Below, in pieces: positions 1 to 11,800 of a stretch of 64,000 bases of DNA. The notes below the pieces were generated by a model. That model searched no databases. It was given only the letters and a program-made list of their open reading frames with translations, and was not told where the DNA came from. The stretch is taken from contig NC_064042.1 in assembly GCF_932526225.1 (NCBI RefSeq), positions 5,685,001 through 5,749,000 on the forward strand. Direction: 5' to 3'. The position numbers were made by a program, and so were the translations under genes. This stretch comes from Nematostella vectensis. Taxonomy: Eukaryota > Cnidaria > Anthozoa > Actiniaria > Edwardsiidae. Position 1 is the first letter of the stretch. Every line of letters begins with the position of its first letter.

Positions 1-2022
1 ACATTTTTTTATTTATTTTTTGGAATGTTTTTATCTTTACAAGATCCCTTAGTCATAGTTTTATTTCCTGGAGCATAATTTATCTCTGGCCCCGGAAAGC
101 CCTCGCTGATTCATATCTTACTTGCTGGAGATGGTGTTCCGATGGAATTGGGAAGGACTGTGGAATAGCAGAGCATAATTAAGATTTTCTAGAGAGATAT
201 TTTTTATACGTAGGGGGGATGGGCACTAGGGGCACATGTCCCCTCCCCCCCCCCCCTCACACACACAATTTAAAAATTATAAGGAAATGACCAGCATGGG
301 CGTGCTGTGTCTCCCGATAATTTCTTAATATTTCTGTATTGTGCCCCTCCAATATTCCGAGGCCTGCTACGGTACTGACTTATTAGTATTCAACATAGCG
401 ACTTTGCCACGCAGATAAGCCAAACGGCCGGGTTGGGCTGTTCTGGGCTTATCAGAAATATCTTCCATATAATAATTAATCTATACAATAGTTGTTTGTT
501 TTTTGTTTTAAACTCTCGTCAATTTGGAAATATTATTTCCCCTTGTATATATTGATACGCTAGTAAAATAATGGAGCTGTTTCTATCGTAGGATGGATTG
601 AGTTTCACTTTGATCCAAGTGGATTTAGCAAATGAAATGACTCTTTGCATCGACTTTTTGCGACAGTAAAGGATTAGTCACAGAATTCGTCTTTATATTC
701 TCAACACGAAGCACTGTAACGTGCGTACAAATATCATCATCAACTTACTATAACATACTACAGATTTAATGCATGAGAAAGGATTACCTTCCATGGGTAT
801 TTTTAACTTTTGGCATCTGGAAGCTATTTAACAGCGTTATTGAGAAGGGAGATCGGCTTTAATTTCTTTTCAAGAGAACGTAACATAAAGAATATCAAGA
901 CTTACTTGTTGTCATGTTTGGTTATAATTGTTCCCTTGTTGTTGGAGCCATCGTCATGTTTGCTGGTTCTCTTGTTGTTGGAGCCATCGTCATGTTTGCT
1001 GGTTCTCTTGCTGGGTATGGTGTTGTTTGCGAGACTACTGGTGGACCTGTGAGGTTTACACAAAGCTTAGCTTGCACCAAGACGTTGTGCTTGATCCCAT
1101 TTGGCAACCAGCCGTATTTTAGTAAGTCTTATCGGTAACATTTCGTTAATCGCATTAAAAAACACAACTTCAGAGCCATTGTACATAATTCTTAGCCCCC
1201 CCCCTCCTCCCATTGCCCTCTTACAACCACCCGAACTTCCTCTCCCCCCTCTTAGAAAGCCCCTTTTTCGGAGCTCCGAATATTTAACGAGAACTTCCAT
1301 AGAAGTTTAAACGCATAACATTTTAAAGCGTTAATGTTTTAAAAAACATGGTTGTCACGGTATAAGTGCTGTTAAATATTATACATATGATCTCTAACAC
1401 ATTTTGGGGCATTTTTACTTAATTTTACGAAGAGAGCATAAATTTGTATCTGTTATCTGGATACGCCAAAGATGTCCCATAAAACTACTTCTTGGCTGTT
1501 ATATACCATACTTTGAATGATCTTGAAATGTCTTACCGAGCGAAGGGAAGACGGTCAGTACAGCCAACCAAATAATCATGGCTAAATGGCGCATGGCGGG
1601 TTGCACTCTGCTCCAATTCTACCGCGGAATGTCTGGGATTGCGTCTGAGCCGTAATATACAATCCACAACACTGTCTCGTATTTCAAGACGATCGTTCTT
1701 CTAGTGACGAAGTTGGTCAATTTGCATTAGAACTTTGCTTAAAGCGATTGTAAATGAGAAGACTTGGGTAGGACATAGATGTATTATTATTGTAGTGTTT
1801 TTTGCATACCATGCTGTCAGTGTACTTGAAATGTTTTGGATTTTTTCTGAGTTGTGCTTTTACGTGCTTGAGGCGCGCTTTGACGCGAGTTCAAAGTTGA
1901 AATACTCTTAACCAATCAGGACAGCTATTTATACGAGCTTATGTCTTTTTAAGATATAAGAATAAAATATTGAAATGGGTACCGCGCATATAATTTACGC
2001 CTCTTCCTCCCGACTCTAAAAA
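1..2022. other. Intergenic sequence, no gene seen
   Basis: I see no convincing gene here. Short open frames near 810-1310 are unsupported. A 36-bp unit is repeated twice in tandem at about 935-1010. Positions about 215-370, with a C-rich run and a stretch containing 'gtgcccctcc' and 'gaggcctgct', resemble about 60597-60695, so they are probably two copies of a dispersed repeat. Confidence 0.6.
935..1010. repeat. Two-copy 36-bp tandem repeat
   Basis: The stretch beginning 'cttgttgttggagcc' at 935 recurs 36 bp later at 971. Because 36 is a multiple of three, it stays open in more than one frame, which explains the small overlapping open frames here. Confidence 0.8.
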
Positions 2023-2027
2023 TTAAA

Positions 2028-2361
2028 GGCTGGTTCTCACGACGACGTAAGTGTAAGCGGAGACGGAAACGTAAGAGTCTTATGTCGCGTGAGAACCGGC
2101 TCGACGTAAGCGCAAGGTTTTACGCATGCTCAGTTTGTAGTCTAGTGTCCATTCCTCCTCGACGAGTTTGGTTAATTTATTCTTATGTTTCGCTTATGCT
2201 TACGCCGATCTGGTTCCCACGCGACGTAAGCGTAAGCGGAGACGTAAGATTATCAAACCTTCCCGTTCTTCTTGCGCTTATGTCGAGCCGGTTCTCACGC
2301 GACATAAGGCACTTCCGTCTTCCGTCTCCGCTTACACTTCCATCGCTCGTGAGAACAAGCC
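2028..2361. mobile_element. 334-bp MITE-like element with about 90-bp inverted repeats
   Basis: The ends are imperfect inverted repeats of about 90 bp: left arm 2028-2118 starting GGCTGGTTCTCACGA, right arm 2271-2361 whose complement starts GGCTTGTTCTCACGA. Both sides are flanked by TTAAA (2023-2027 and 2362-2366), consistent with a short target duplication of TTAA type. The interior is only about 150 bp with no transposase, so it is a non-autonomous DNA element. The repeated 'gcggagacg' and 'cgtaag' motifs explain the open frames across it. Confidence 0.8.
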
Positions 2362-2644
2362 TTAAAGCGTCAAGGGTCCTAAAACAAGTATTTACAGCAT
2401 ATAATGGTGACGGAATGTTCAAATTCTACCTTGTTCAGGGGGAGGGGGGAGGGGGAGTTGGTTTCGTAGCTTTATTTCTACTGAGTTTCCTTTTTTACAC
2501 ATTCTATCGGACTAGAAGGTAGAGTTGGCATTTTTATACAGGGGGGGGGGGAGGGGGGTGTCTGACCTTCCTGACCCCTTACTGCCTTATGATAATCTTA
2601 CAACATCCAGTGGAGGGTCTAGTGCGGATGTAACTTTCCGTTGA

Positions 2645-2649
2645 AGTGT

Positions 2650-2680
<31 letters not shown>

Positions 2681-2684
2681 GGGG
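2645..2684. repeat. (TG)n followed by poly-G tract
   Basis: A run of alternating TG is followed directly by about 20 G. Equivalent TG/G junctions lie at 31857-31900, 31989-32065, 39630-39670 and 39770-39805. Blocks C and E skip the R2 segment at exactly this kind of tract. Confidence 0.9.
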
Positions 2685-3587
2685 GCTTTTTGGCTTTCTG
2701 ACTCACACCAGACACGAATACCAATTTTATCGATGAAATGTGCACCAATCGGGACGCTGCTTAGAAATATTTTTTCACTTTGTGCTGGTACTCTAACGTC
2801 TCTATTGTCATGGCACCTCGTTAAAAACACAGCAAAGGGAATGGATAGGGACATGTATTTTCTTCACATAACAATTTGCTTTTGGAAGGCTAAAGGGGGG
2901 GGAGGGGTTAAACCACCTAGCCCCCCCCCTAGATCCGCTACTGCAGTGCAAACCAGCCCTCAAGTTGACTTATCAAAACTTTACCGTCACGTGCCACTTG
3001 AGGTGTGTATGGCTTGTTGTTGGACAATGGTAAACATTTCTCACAATTTTTCACGCTACAGTATTCTATTAACAGACGCTGACAGGGGGTGGGCGGGGGG
3101 GGGGGGGGGGGGCTTGAATGAGGAAAACATGGTTCACTAGTGTTAGCTAACCTTCCTTGGCGCAGCTTAATGATGGTGGTGAGCAGGTGACGAGAGATGA
3201 AAACAATCGATGGTGGCGATATGCAGCAGTAACCATTAAACAGTTAAAGCCCAGGTGGCACACACAAATATGTGCATGAAAGCCATAGACATTTAAGATA
3301 GGGTTAATTTGTTATTTGCTCACCAAAGTTTAGCAACAAATTGATAAGCTAAGTGAACAAGATATGAACTACAAGAGACACTGCATTATTGATTGCCAGT
3401 TAATGTTATTTTACAAATTACAGAAAAGCAATACCATATCCCAGCGATATTTCATATGATTAAGTTGGGTCTGTGATAAAATCGAGCAAAGAAAATTGCC
3501 CCAAAATTAGTGTCAATTAGGGTAAGCTGTAATAACTAAGAAAAAAAAGTAGTAACCATAAATCCATACAAAACAAGCACCACTGAT

Positions 3588-4072
3588 CGTATTTGAAACG
3601 CAATCGAGAATCGGTCAAACGCTAGCGCAACCCAAGAGAGAATCTGTGAAACGCAAGCACAACACAAATGAGAATCGGTGAAACGCAAGCGCAACACAAG
3701 TGAGAATCGGTGAAACGCAAGCGCGACACAAGTGAGAATCGGTGAGAAACGCAAGCGCAACACAAGTGAGAATCAGTGAAACACAAGTGAAAATAAGTGA
3801 AACGCAAGCGCAGCACAAGTGAGAATCGGTAAATGCAAGCGCAACACAATTGAGAATCAGTTAATCGCTAGGGCAACCTTAAGAAAGAATAGTGAAACGC
3901 AAGAGCAGCACTAGAGAGAATCAGTGAAACCCAAGCGCAACACAAGTGAGAATCAGTGGATATGCAAGCGCAACACAAATGAGTATCAGTGAAGTGCAGC
4001 GCAACACTAGAGAGAATCAGTTAAAACCAAAGCGCAACACTAGAGAATCAGTGAAACGCAAGCGCGAAAAAC
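3588..4072. repeat. 32-bp minisatellite array (block A)
   Basis: About 15 degenerate copies of a 32-bp unit of the type 'acgcaagcgcaacacaagtg' followed by 'agaatcggtgaa'. Three units equal 96 bp, so the minus strand reads as a 32-residue repeat in all three frames. The open frames across it are by-products, not genes. Confidence 0.92.
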
Positions 4073-5715
4073 AGCAAAATGGAAACGCCTTTTTTCCGGA
4101 CCGCAATGAAGAAAAAAAAAATTGCAGTGAAAAAAATGTATCCCATGCATGGTACCATCGCTATTGAGTCCTATATTCATACTATGAGGTCATCAGTTTT
4201 GGGAACTGCTGGGGTGTAACAACCTTTCGAAAGTGAAAATCTGCTTCGCTGGCGTAATTACTTGCCTTGAGAACGCTCTAGCTATCATTCTTCATTTCTA
4301 CTCCCGAAATTTCAAGTCAACAGTGGCTCGATATCATCTCAGTTTTCTAACGGTGAGTGGAATTGTTTTACAAGACTAAACACAGTGTTATTTGTGCGGA
4401 TGCTTGGGAATATCTACGCGACTTGCCATGAATTCTGAACAAGGTACATTTACTCGATTTGCAATGAATTCGTGGCTTAAAGGGCATAAAACCTAGGAAC
4501 ATTTACTCTATTTACATTGAAATCGTGAATAAAGGCATGATCTATACCGTAGTGTCGGTGAGAAGGAACACGTTTTCTGGCGAAAGGGCTTACTTCTATT
4601 TCTACTGCGGTATGACTCAGTAAATTTTGCGTCATAATGTATTCAAAGAGAATTCGGCACCCGTGTGCTTATTATATTTACTCGCTTCCAAGTCGACTGT
4701 GCCTCTATATCCACTCGGCTTTCTCTCTGCGAAAGTTTCAATACACGCGGCGACATCTAGTCTTTACAAGACTAAACACAGTGTTATTTGGGCGGAAGCT
4801 TACAAATATCTACGCGACTTCCCATGAATTCTAAACAAGGTACATTTACTCGATTTGCAATGAATTCGTGGCTAAGGGCATGAAACCTTGGAACATTTAG
4901 TCGATTTGCCATTGAAATCGTGGATAAGGACATGATCTATACTGTAATATTGTTGAGTAGGAACATGTTTTCTAGCGAAAGGGCTTACTTTTTTTTCTAC
5001 TGCGGTATGACTCAGTAAATTTGCGTCATTATGTATTCTAAGAGAATCGGAGAATTAAAGCCGCACTGTCACCAGTTTACTTCCGGTCGATTACGTAACA
5101 ATATCCGATGATTTTTAACGGAAAACGCGAAAAATATTTCAAAATATTGGAAGCAGTGTGTCTATTGGAAGTTTATTTGAGGATGTGAATGATAATTCAG
5201 AGCGGATGGCCTGTTAAATATCTCGGATTTTAATAGATTATTTTGTCTTTTAACGGTTGAGGTTTCCGTCGGACCTCCGGAAGTAAACTGGTGACAATGC
5301 GGCTTTAAGCCTCGTGTGCTTATTTTACTCGCTTCCAAGTCGAATGAGTTACGTTGTTCTCGAAATGCAAGCCCAAATTGCTTCAAACCTCACCCTGACC
5401 ACATTTAAGACTCCACTGTCAGGTCAGAATATTTTTGAGAGTTTTACGATTTTATTTCATAGTAAAGTGAACGGCTTATTTCAATCCCATATGTTTACTG
5501 TAAACGTGAACCACTATAATTTATTCATACACACATTGAGCTTGGGCTACCTGTGATATAACCAGCATGCACAGGCATGTGCTGTAATGTGAATACGGTA
5601 GCCGAATTGGAACGGGTTGCAAAGTACAAAGGGAAGAACAGGCGATTCAATAGAAAAGTTTTCCTGCTTCACTTCTTCGTATAATCCCGAAATTAGAGCC
5701 TGCTAGCAGGTTTAA

Positions 5716-6511
5716 CCCTATTCAGACCGGGGTGGGGGGGGGGGGCTTTTGAGGCCCCCCAGCACCTTTGATCTGTAATAATTTTTGAACTAGTAGGGCT
5801 AGAGCATTGAAATTTGACGACTTTTCCTAAAATTTATATTGAATCAGTTTGGTGTAAACAAAATTTTGATATGTGTACCCTGGTAACCATAGTAACCAAG
5901 TTTTGAGACATAGGTTTAATGAAAATTAGGCAAAACGCTTTAAGTCATTAAAATAAACTATTAATACGTTGGCTCAACTTAAATCCATTTCATATAAACG
6001 TTTTATACCAAGTTTTGAAATAACTTGTGGTGTTATTTTTGCCCTCTCGAAATTGTGCTTGTAGAAATAGCAAAAACATTCATAGCCACCTGAAATCATT
6101 AATACAGCTTGAAACGAAGATTAAATATTGTCAAAAAGCTTCAGATTTTGCCACCCAGTTTTTTAAAATAAATAACTTTCATTAAATCCAAGATGGCGGA
6201 TCCAAGATGGTGGATGCCGATGTCACATAATTAGCTAGAATTCGTTTTTTTTTTTTTTTTTTAAACTAACATCTAAATTTGGCAAAATTTTATTTTCCTC
6301 TATTTTAAATAAAAAGTAGAAAAAACATTTTTGGGAAAGATATTTAAATTATTACTTAATTAAATTGTTCCTCTTTGTCAGATAATGACTCTTGAAAATT
6401 TGGTCATGATAGCTCCAATGGTTCAAAAGTAACAGATGGTGGGCCAAAAGAGCCCCCCTCCCCCCCCCCCCCCGGTCAGAGGAAGCCTCAAAAAGCCCGG
6501 TCTGAATAGGG
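5716..6511. mobile_element. 796-bp TTAA-flanked MITE (piggyBac-type target site)
   Basis: Both ends are the perfect 16-bp inverted repeat CCCTATTCAGACCGGG, with TTAA on each side (5712-5715 and 6512-6515). The inverted similarity continues through a G/C tract and a 'gcttttgaggc' motif. Blocks B and D show the unoccupied site as a single TTAA in the same context (29075-29078 and 36876-36879), which proves insertion. There is no transposase frame. A TTAA target and ends starting CCC fit piggyBac-like elements; Kolobok is an alternative. Confidence 0.88.
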
Positions 6512-8070
6512 TTAAGGGAGTTGGAATTTCTTTAAGCTAGTAGTTTTCTAAATAAAGTTTTAGAAAATTCTTTTCTATGTTCACTTTCGCATCTTCTTTT
6601 TTATATCACTTTTATTCCATATTCAGGTATTTTTAAAGAAATACCAACCTCAACTCTTATTTTCCTACAATTCCAAAATTTAAAGTAGCTCTTAAATGTT
6701 CAAATGTATATTCCTTCACAGGCGTCCTTAGGTGCGGACCATGCGACTTCTAAGGGGAGGACATGCGATTTTTGAAAAAAAAATTTCCTGAAAAAACTGG
6801 TTGAGGAAAAAAATCCCTGCAAACACAACCCTGCACCATTATACATGATTTTACAAGCAAAAAAATATGAAATTATGAAGGCAGAAACGTGAAAGTTATG
6901 AAGAAGTCAGAAATAATGATGAACTTGACTGGATCATCAACTCGGACAAGGAGGGCAGCTTTCCAGTATTCCTTTTCCACATTTAAAGACCTATTTGTTT
7001 ATTGAAGTCGTAAAGCGGGGGGGGGGGGGGGCTCTGAAAATTTTGAGGTTCTGAAAGGGGGGCACTGCAAACCAATGTTTACAATGAAACGGGGGCTCTG
7101 AAATTTTTAGGTGTCTTGATTAAAAATCATTTATTGAACACTCCCTAAATTCCTTATATTTTTTTAGAAATTCGCCCTCTGGTATGGCATAGCAATTCAT
7201 GATCAGATTATGTTTTAAAAATATATGTTTTAAAAATATAATGGAATCTTGCTAATAGTCGGGTCACTAAGAGCACAAAAAGAGCTCAATCTATACACAG
7301 CGGAAAAAAGCACCAAATTTGGTATAATTATAGCCTATGAGATGGTAATTAATATTAAGACCGGTGCCCAGCGGTACCATTAGCGGATCCATAGATAAAG
7401 AGCAATTCTTTTTTTTAGAAATCTAAAGGTTGCGGGTACCCTGTGGTGAGATTTTCGTACCTTTCCATGTTTTAAAACCGTTTTAAAAGGCTTTTGTAAC
7501 AACGAGCTGGTCACTTTGTCGGAGGGACCTAATACCATAGTTAAAATATACCGAAGTGTGTACATGTAGTAAGCGTTTGCGAGCTAGTTCCCAGGATTCG
7601 CTGAAGGGGATGTGCAGTCATAGGTGTCATATGGAAGAAGCATAATATTTGAAGATTCATTAGTAAGAAATGACCGACTTTTGGCCTCCAAGGGGGGTGC
7701 ACGTGCACCCTGCGCCCCCTCCTGTGTACGCGCCTGCTTTGGGGAAGTCAGACCCAACTTTCTGCCATTATTGAAGTGGACTTTTGAAGAACACAAGCAT
7801 ACACACATTGGCACCAGTCTGGCCAAGACGGGACTCTAGCACAGTCTATTACCCGTGCAGTTTGGCAGCCATGGACAGCTGTTTTGTCGTTTTTAGGATT
7901 CGTCAGCATGGCATAGCCGGTTTGCCTCAGTTAAACTTCATTGGCAATAAACTGTAGGGCGACTTCGACTCGAACGAAGTGCTTTAAACCACAGCTTAGA
8001 TCCATGTGGGATCTAAATCTGCGACCGGGCTAGCATGATGCCAATTGTGCAGATCACGCATGCGACCTTT

Positions 8071-8641
8071 GCTAGTTAAATACACTTAAAGCTCAATGCT
8101 GGCAAACCTTTTTTAATATTTGTTTAAAAAAATATGAGACTTAGGATTTATTAGTATGTGTTAAATAATGGCTTATTAGACAAATCTTATGTGGGGAACC
8201 TTGTGAAAGTCAAATAATTATTAACTATACTGTCACGCAGCAATTAAATACAAGTTATGTGTAAAATATGGCTTATTAAACAAATCTTATGTGGTGAACC
8301 TTGTGAAAATTATTTCAAGCAAAAACTATTGTTCTTTATTCTTTTGAAAGGTTCACAACAGAAAATCTCCATTAAGGCATACGTCGAACCGAACTTCAAC
8401 CGAATCAATTGAATAACTGGTGTGTGTCCAAGACAAGCTTATTTCCAGTGTCTGCATACGTCGAGCCTGTTTTTCAGGAGTCAATACTTTTATAGTAAGT
8501 AATTTCATACTTCTGTGGAATCTGCACGTCACAATTCACTCAGTGACTGTTAAGGTTTTATTATTGTCTCAAAACAAAGGAATCCCAATCCTCATAATTA
8601 CAAGTTGAAACTGACTTGCTCCTCGTTGGCAGCTTTATCAG
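8071..8641. other. Upstream region shared by both TPR-CHAT genes
   Basis: No gene is seen. Most of this stretch has a close counterpart before gene 2 (about 44090-44508), for example 'caaatcttatgtggggaacc' and 'gaataactggtgtgtgtcca'. Within it a short segment around 'aatatggcttattaaacaaa' occurs twice in copy 1 (8165 and 8270) and once in copy 2. Confidence 0.7.
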
Positions 8642-8649
8642 TATAAAAG
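8642..8649 (+). promoter_or_regulatory. Putative TATA box of TPR-CHAT gene 1
   Basis: TATAAAAG follows 'cagctttatcag' and is conserved at the same place before gene 2 (44509-44516). It lies about 225 bp before the ATG, leaving room for a short 5' exon and a small intron that would end at 8840. This is inference from sequence only. Confidence 0.45.
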
Positions 8650-8826
8650 TTACAAGTTTTGTTGCTTGCGTTATACTTGTCACGTGACACTCAATATATC
8701 TTTTCGTTTGAGTTACAGTAGAATGTTACAGTAGAATGTTTGATTGTATATATATATGTTATTGTTTCAATCTTCTCCTCGATAATAATATATAATACAT
8801 TACCAGTTTTATTTCTATATTTTTTC

Positions 8827-8840
8827 TTCTTTTCATCCAG
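8827..8840 (+). promoter_or_regulatory. Putative 3' splice site in the 5' UTR of gene 1
   Basis: A pyrimidine-rich run ends in 'catccag', followed by 'aattctagagtttctccag' and then the ATG. Gene 2 has the same arrangement, with its acceptor ending at 44725. The matching donor was not identified. Confidence 0.4.
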
Positions 8841-8866
8841 AATTCTAGAGTTTCTCCAGCAGCGAG

Positions 8867-11800
8867 ATGGATAATGAGGACAAGCCCTTCACTCACTGGG
8901 GCGTGGCGTGGGAGAGGGTACAAAGGGTGTGGCCAAACCTGCCCGTCATCTTCTTGTTCCTCTTGAAATGGGGGATGGCGATCAGTCCGCTTACGCCAGC
9001 CCAGCAGATTCAGTTACTGAAGGTGTGCTACGACATCGCCTTCTTGCTAAGAAACAGTAAGATGATGGTGGCGGTGTATTGGGCTGCGGGTAAGGTGTAT
9101 CGTGAGATGCGTCTGTTTGACCAAGCACTGGCATGTTTCTCAACGGTACTAGAATTTGAAAAAGCAATAGGCAGCATAGGGCTGCAGGCGGCATGTTATT
9201 ATCAGATGGGCCGTACCTATAACAAGCTCGGTGACAATGGTCAAGCCATGGTGAACTACAAAAATGCGTTATGTATACACGAGAAGTTCGGGGAAGAGCT
9301 TGAACAAGCAGATGTTTATAACAACATCGGTGCTGTGTACAGCTCCCTCGGTGACAATGGTCAAGCCATGGAGAACCTCAAACATGTGTTATTTATATAC
9401 GAGAAGTTCGGGGAAGAGCGTGAACAAGCCGATGTTTATAACAAAATCGGTAATGCGTACTACTCCCTCGGTGACAATGGTCAAGCCATGGAGAACCTCA
9501 AACATGCGTTATGTATATACGAGAAATTCGGGGAAGAGCGTGATCAAGCAGATGTTTATAACAATATCGGTGTTGTCTTCATGTCCCTCGGTGACAATAG
9601 TCAAGCCATGGAAAACTACAAACATGCGTTATGTATATACGAGAAAGTCGGGGAAGAGCGTAAACAAGCCGATGTTTATAGCAAAATCGGTAATACGTAC
9701 TGCTCCCTCGGTGACGAGGGTCAAGCAATAGAGAACTACAAACATGCGTTATGTATATACGAGAAGATCGGGGAAGAGCGTAAACAAGTAGATGTGTATT
9801 TTTGTATCGGTGCTTTGTTCAAGTCCCTCGGTGACGAGGGTCAAGCAATAGAGAACTACAAACATGCGTTATGTATATACGAGAAGATCGGGGAAGAGCG
9901 TAAAAAAGCAGTTGTTTTTAACGGTATCGGTGATTTGTACAGCTACCTCGGTGACAATGTTCAAGCCATGGAGAACTACAAAAATGCGTTATGTATATAC
10001 GAGAAGTTTGGGGGAGAGCGTGAACAAGCAGCTGTTTATAACGGTATCGGTTGTGCTTACGACTCCCTCGGTGACAAAGATCAAGCAATTGAGAACCTCA
10101 AAAATGCGTTATGCATATACGAGAAGTTCGGGGAAGAGCGTGAACAAGCAGGTGTTTATAACAACATCGGTAATGTGTTCAAGTCCCTCGGTGACAATGG
10201 TCAAGCCATGGAGAACTACAAACATGCGTTATGTATGTACAAGGAGTTCGGGGAAGAGCCTAAACAAGCAACTGTTTATAACAACATCGGTGAGGTGTTC
10301 AAGTCCCTCGGTGAGAATGGTCATGCCATGGAAAACTACAAAAATGCGTTATGTATATACGAGAAGTTCGGGGAAGAGCGTAAAAAAGCAGGTGTTTATA
10401 ACAACATCGGTGTTTTGTTCTATTCCCTCGGTGACAATGGTCAAGCTATGATGAACTACAAAAATGCGTTACGTATATTCAAGAAGTTTGGGAAAGAGCG
10501 CGGTCAAGCCTCCGCATATTGTAACATTGCTAATATTGCTCTAATTGATAATTCTGTGGAAGCAATGGAGCTTTACCGGTCTGCACTAGCTCTTTTTCAA
10601 AAACACGGTGACGTGATTCGTCAGGCTGAAACATGGCACAACATAGGTATGGTGTATCTGGATATGTCGGAGCATCCAGAGGCAGAGAAGAGTTTAAAAG
10701 AGAGTTTACGGCTTTTTGAACTAGTATTTATGAACCTTGGAAGCCGCGAAAAATTGAAAATTACCGTTATAGAGACTTACATCATAACATATCGTGAAGT
10801 TTTTGACGTCTCTATTATACTAGGGAAACCAGAACAGGCGTTACTAGCAAGCGAACAAGGACGATCACGCGCTCTCAAAGATAGCCTACAGAAAAAATAT
10901 GGACTAGAAAGCAATGCCCCCAGTGACGAGGACACACGCTTTACAAGCTCATTAATCAGTGAAGACAATACGTCGTTTGTTGTCATTTGCTTGTCACTAG
11001 AATGGCTTCATTTGTTTACACTTGCAAGCGGGAAGCCCTTGGTTACCGAATCGGTACCAAAAGAAATATTCTCAAGCGTCGAGTCTGAAATCAATGGAAA
11101 AGAGCTAGAGTGGTTACGAGACTACATAGACAGGATGGTAAAAGAGGCAAATGCACACGTTCGTCTAAACCGTGACGAATCGTTTGAAGACAGATCCCTG
11201 AGATTGAGCTGCGATGACGACGGTGATGAGTCATGGCAGCCAACCGTGTTAGCACGAGGCGTGAGAACAGCTACCGAGTTTGAAAGGTGTCGCAAGTCGA
11301 CTGAGGTCAGAGCCGAGCCAAGCGAGAACAGTGAAGACGGGAACTTCCCTGAAACAAGCTCGACAAATAGTGAGGCTACTGGTGGTACACAGAATCAACC
11401 TCAACTACCTACCCAAGCTCCAATGAGCCAAGCCACAGGGATACCACAAGAAAGCGATGCAATCCCCTCTGTTAAAGTGCCGCAGGAGCACGAGGATGAC
11501 ACGTGTACACCACTCCTACCAAGCGGTCCCGAGACACCCATACACCACGACCCGCTAGAAGTGTTGTACCGACTGCTGATCTCTCCAATTGAGGATCACC
11601 TCACTGGGCCTGAAGTGGTGTTCATTCCGGAAGATTTCACTTTCATGATTCCATTTGGGGCCATGAAAGACCCCGATGGGAGATTCTTGGCTGAGCGAAA
11701 ACGCATCCGGACTGGCCCATCGCTGTCTACCCTCAAGCTGCTGAGGGAGTGTCCTGAACACAAACACAGCAAGCAGAGTGTGCTGGTTGTCGCCAACCCG

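Larger units (their letters stand above)
2459..8070 (+). repeat. Repeat block A (first copy of the 5-kb duplicated unit)
   Basis: This block recurs, with rearrangements, as B (26665), C (31676), D (34441) and E (39449). In order it holds: an R1 segment starting 'ggtttcgtagctttatttc'; a G-tract; R2 ('ctgactcacaccagacacga'); R3 ('gaggaaaacatggttcacta'); a 32-bp minisatellite; R4, ending 'gcctgctagcaggttt'; a TTAA-flanked insertion; and R5 to about 8070. No transposase or reverse transcriptase is seen inside it, so it is a segmental duplication unit rather than a recognisable autonomous transposon. It lies just upstream of TPR-CHAT gene 1, as block E does for gene 2. Confidence 0.85.

Noticed and set aside
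914-1138. Hydrophobic 74-codon frame near the left end
   Set aside because: Made of a two-copy 36-bp repeat, with overlapping alternatives in other frames and no splice or promoter support.
9264-10451. Second plus-strand frame inside TPR-CHAT gene 1 (MRYVYTRSSGKS-type repeats)
   Set aside because: It is an off-frame reading of the 120-bp TPR repeat; the same shadow appears in gene 2.
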